A stretch of DNA of 7,534 nucleotides from Bacillota bacterium. Its GTDB lineage: Bacteria > Bacillota > UBA994. The stretch spans positions 1 to 7,534 of the forward strand of contig QLUS01000078.1 in NCBI GenBank assembly GCA_018725535.1, given 5' to 3'. Each line of letters opens with the position of its first letter. Positions within the stretch are counted from its first letter, which is position 1. The notes beneath the pieces are model-generated. The model did not search any database. It worked only from the letters and a program-made list of their open reading frames with translations, and was not told where the DNA came from. Positions 6,256 through 7,534 of this stretch are shown piece by piece. A program made the translations under genes and the position numbers.

Positions 6256-7214
6256 CTACAAGTGCGATTCAAAATTGCTTACTTCCTGTACGCAGTTAAC
6301 AAGAGCGTCGCGATAGGTGCTCTGCGGCAGACAGCGCAGCGCAGCGATAGCTAAGGCTCCCTGTTCCCGCATCATCTGCAGAAATATTTGCTCTGCACCA
6401 GACTCCGCAATCCACCGTTGCACTACAGGCAATTGCTCGACAGCCAAGGCACGCTGCGCAAAAAGTCGCATTATATCAGGCTTTGGGTTCATCTGAGCCG
6501 CTAGCAATAGGGGCAAAGTAACTACTCCTTCGCACATATCCTTGCCGGCAACTTTACCGAGCGTGCTGGTCTCCCCAAAATAGTCGAGATAATCGTCTCT
6601 CATCTGAAAGACAATGCCAAACCGCTCTCCAAACTCTCCCGCAAGAGCACGAATGGTGTAGGGCACTCGCGCCACCGTCGCACCGAGTTTTACCGCGAGA
6701 GACAAGAGGGCTCCCGTCTTGCCCCTGCTCTGTTCAAGGCATTCCTTGGTACAGAGCGTGAGATTGCCCATAGACATGAGCTGTCTAAGTTCCCCTCTAA
6801 CCATCCTCGCGACGGCTTCGCCAACTTCAAGCACTCCTGCCTCACCGAGTTTCCCCACGTAGCGCAGAGCGTTGGCAAAACAAAAATCGCCCCACAGGAC
6901 GGCATTCTTGTTGCCATACACGCCATTAGTGGCTTTCCCGCGTCTAACTTCTGCACTGTCAATCACATCATCGTGGATGAGAGAAGCCCAATGTAGTAGC
7001 TCGACGGCTGTAGCGCACTCAATAAGCTTCTCTCGGCACCCCCCCCCAGAGCATAACCAACGCAGAGCAACACTCTAGGCCGCAACATCTTCCCCTGCGG
7101 CATGACCAGTCCCGTTGCACTTCTCCCGGTAACGTCGAGAGGCACAGCGACGAAAAGTTGACATATGTTCTCTTTAACCCCTTCAAGCTCCGCGGTTAGG
7201 TCTACGCCAGGCAA
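6256..7214 (-). CDS. trans polyprenyl diphosphate synthase (HepT/IspB family), one frameshift at a G9 run
   Basis: This soluble enzyme condenses isopentenyl diphosphate units onto an allylic primer to make a long prenyl chain, usually the side chain of menaquinone/ubiquinone. Frame 1 starts at TTG 7214 and holds AELEGVKENI and GKMLRPRVLLCVGYALGG. The coding frame then shifts at nine G (plus-strand C 7039-7047) and resumes as EKLIECATAVELLHWASLI. The first aspartate-rich motif is HDDVID, followed by the conserved RRGK. The second part has GNKNAVLWGDF, the second aspartate motif QMRDDYLDYFGE and GKVAGKDM. One more G (ten) or two fewer (seven) restores a single frame of about 319 residues, the normal family length. 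Ala at the fifth position before the first Asp of DDVID suits a long-chain product, though the exact length cannot be called. The stop at 6256-6258 is followed by the importer promoter. I expect the gene to be functional and the frameshift to be a read-length error. Confidence 0.88.
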
Positions 7215-7215
7215 G

Positions 7216-7455
7216 TCATAGAACCCCTTCTTTTGGGAAATGTCTTGCTAGTTCTTGCCTAAAACCGCACCCCTTATGCAGACGGGTTCATCGTGCACGT
7301 ATCACTACCTCAGCAAACCTAGGCGTCAGGCACCGGCTCATTTCCTTTAGAATTGTAGGTAGCGGCGGAGTAAACGCTCTGCCGCTAAGGGTCGCCTGTG
7401 CGCTGTTAACCGCCTGCAGCACGAAAACACGCCCCCCACAAATTCGGCTAACTGG
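7216..7455 (-). pseudogene. possible damaged 3' part of an unidentified upstream gene
   Basis: One minus-strand frame runs 80 codons, counting the final stop, with a single internal TGA (7288-7290). It reads VFVLQAVNSAQATLSG, then TPPLPTILKEMSRCLTP and FAEVVIRAR, and after the TGA FRQELARHFPKEGVL. Its final stop (7216-7218) lies 1 base before the TTG start of the polyprenyl synthase, the spacing expected at an operon junction. Another frame just upstream reads YRSQVDDQLAEFVGG and would join it if the G6 run (7432-7437) were one base longer, the same kind of lesion as in the nearby genes. I do not recognise the protein; a faint resemblance of the upstream piece to the C-terminus of UbiX-type flavin prenyltransferases is too weak to name it. 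It could also be a chance open frame. Apart from this and the inverted repeat I see nothing else in 7215-7534. Confidence 0.3.
7224..7232 (-). promoter_or_regulatory. ribosome binding site deciding the TTG start of the polyprenyl synthase
   Basis: AAGAAGGGG on the minus strand lies nine bases before TTG 7214. The frame is closed by TAG a few codons further upstream, and no ATG or GTG in frame lies between. A nearby ATG (7221-7219) is in another frame and stops after five codons. TTG is therefore the best start. Confidence 0.5.
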
Positions 7456-7461
7456 TCATCC

Positions 7462-7502
7462 ACTTGACTACGGTACATACTAGATGTTGTGTTTAGTCAA
7501 GT
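7462..7502. repeat. 9-bp perfect inverted repeat with 23-base spacer
   Basis: ACTTGACTA (7462-7470) and its exact complement TAGTCAAGT (7494-7502) flank 23 bases. There is no T-run after either arm, so it is not a standard terminator. A second pairing, CCACTT with AAGTGG further right (7509-7514), overlaps it and would compete. It could be an operator, an element end or an RNA hairpin. TTGACT on the minus strand lies inside the right arm and resembles a -35 box, but no good -10 follows at 17 bases. Confidence 0.4.
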
Positions 7503-7534
7503 CAGAATAAGTGGTTGGTTGAACCTGCATGGCG

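Noticed and set aside
6256..6966. Treating the downstream part of the polyprenyl synthase as a separate gene starting at 6966.
   Set aside because: That start codon is the Val inside the conserved DDVID motif, and homology continues upstream in the same frame to the G9 run. It is half of one gene.
1..7534. CRISPR array, tRNA or rRNA genes, insertion sequence, prophage or defence cassette.
   Set aside because: No regularly spaced repeats, cloverleaf-like segments, transposase or phage-like frames were seen on either strand.

Overview
The window is one stretch of bacterial chromosome in which every supported gene lies on the minus strand, so it reads right to left. Base composition is mixed, Shine-Dalgarno sites are strong (AAGGAGG, GAGGTGA, AAGAAGGGG) and GTG and TTG starts are used. 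The gene content (a BMP-family nucleoside importer, a long-chain polyprenyl diphosphate synthase and a WecA/TagO-type transferase) suggests a Bacillota/Clostridia-like bacterium. That assignment is inference from gene families and translation signals only.

Layout in transcription order. 7534-7215: no intact gene. It holds a 9-bp inverted repeat and a damaged reading frame that ends 1 base before the next start. 7214-6256: a trans polyprenyl diphosphate synthase with both aspartate-rich motifs, split by one frameshift in a run of nine G. 6255-6070: an intergenic region with a good sigma-A-type promoter and a leader of about 115 bases. 6069-1434: a complete four-gene ABC importer, made of the substrate-binding protein, the double ATPase and two different permeases. 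The last three genes overlap or are separated by 1 base. 1433-1325: a short spacer with a weak hairpin terminator. 1324-538: a WecA/TagO-like phosphoglycosyltransferase broken by two homopolymer frameshifts and missing its C-terminus. 541-55: an endonuclease III (nth) gene that begins, already truncated, at the point where the transferase stops. It carries its own frameshift and a collapsed iron-sulfur region.

The importer is the intact core. The membrane-tethered binding protein should capture a nucleoside outside the cell, the two permeases form the channel, and the two-domain ATPase drives import. The other two recognisable enzymes use or make polyprenyl carriers (quinone side chain or undecaprenyl lipid), and Nth is a base-excision repair enzyme. 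They have no clear functional link with the importer.

I do not see a new biological system. The points worth a second look are the binding protein, which has no lipobox cysteine; the set of frameshifts in homopolymer runs confined to the flanking genes; the abrupt transferase/nth junction, which looks like a deletion or misassembly; and the unidentified frame at the right end.
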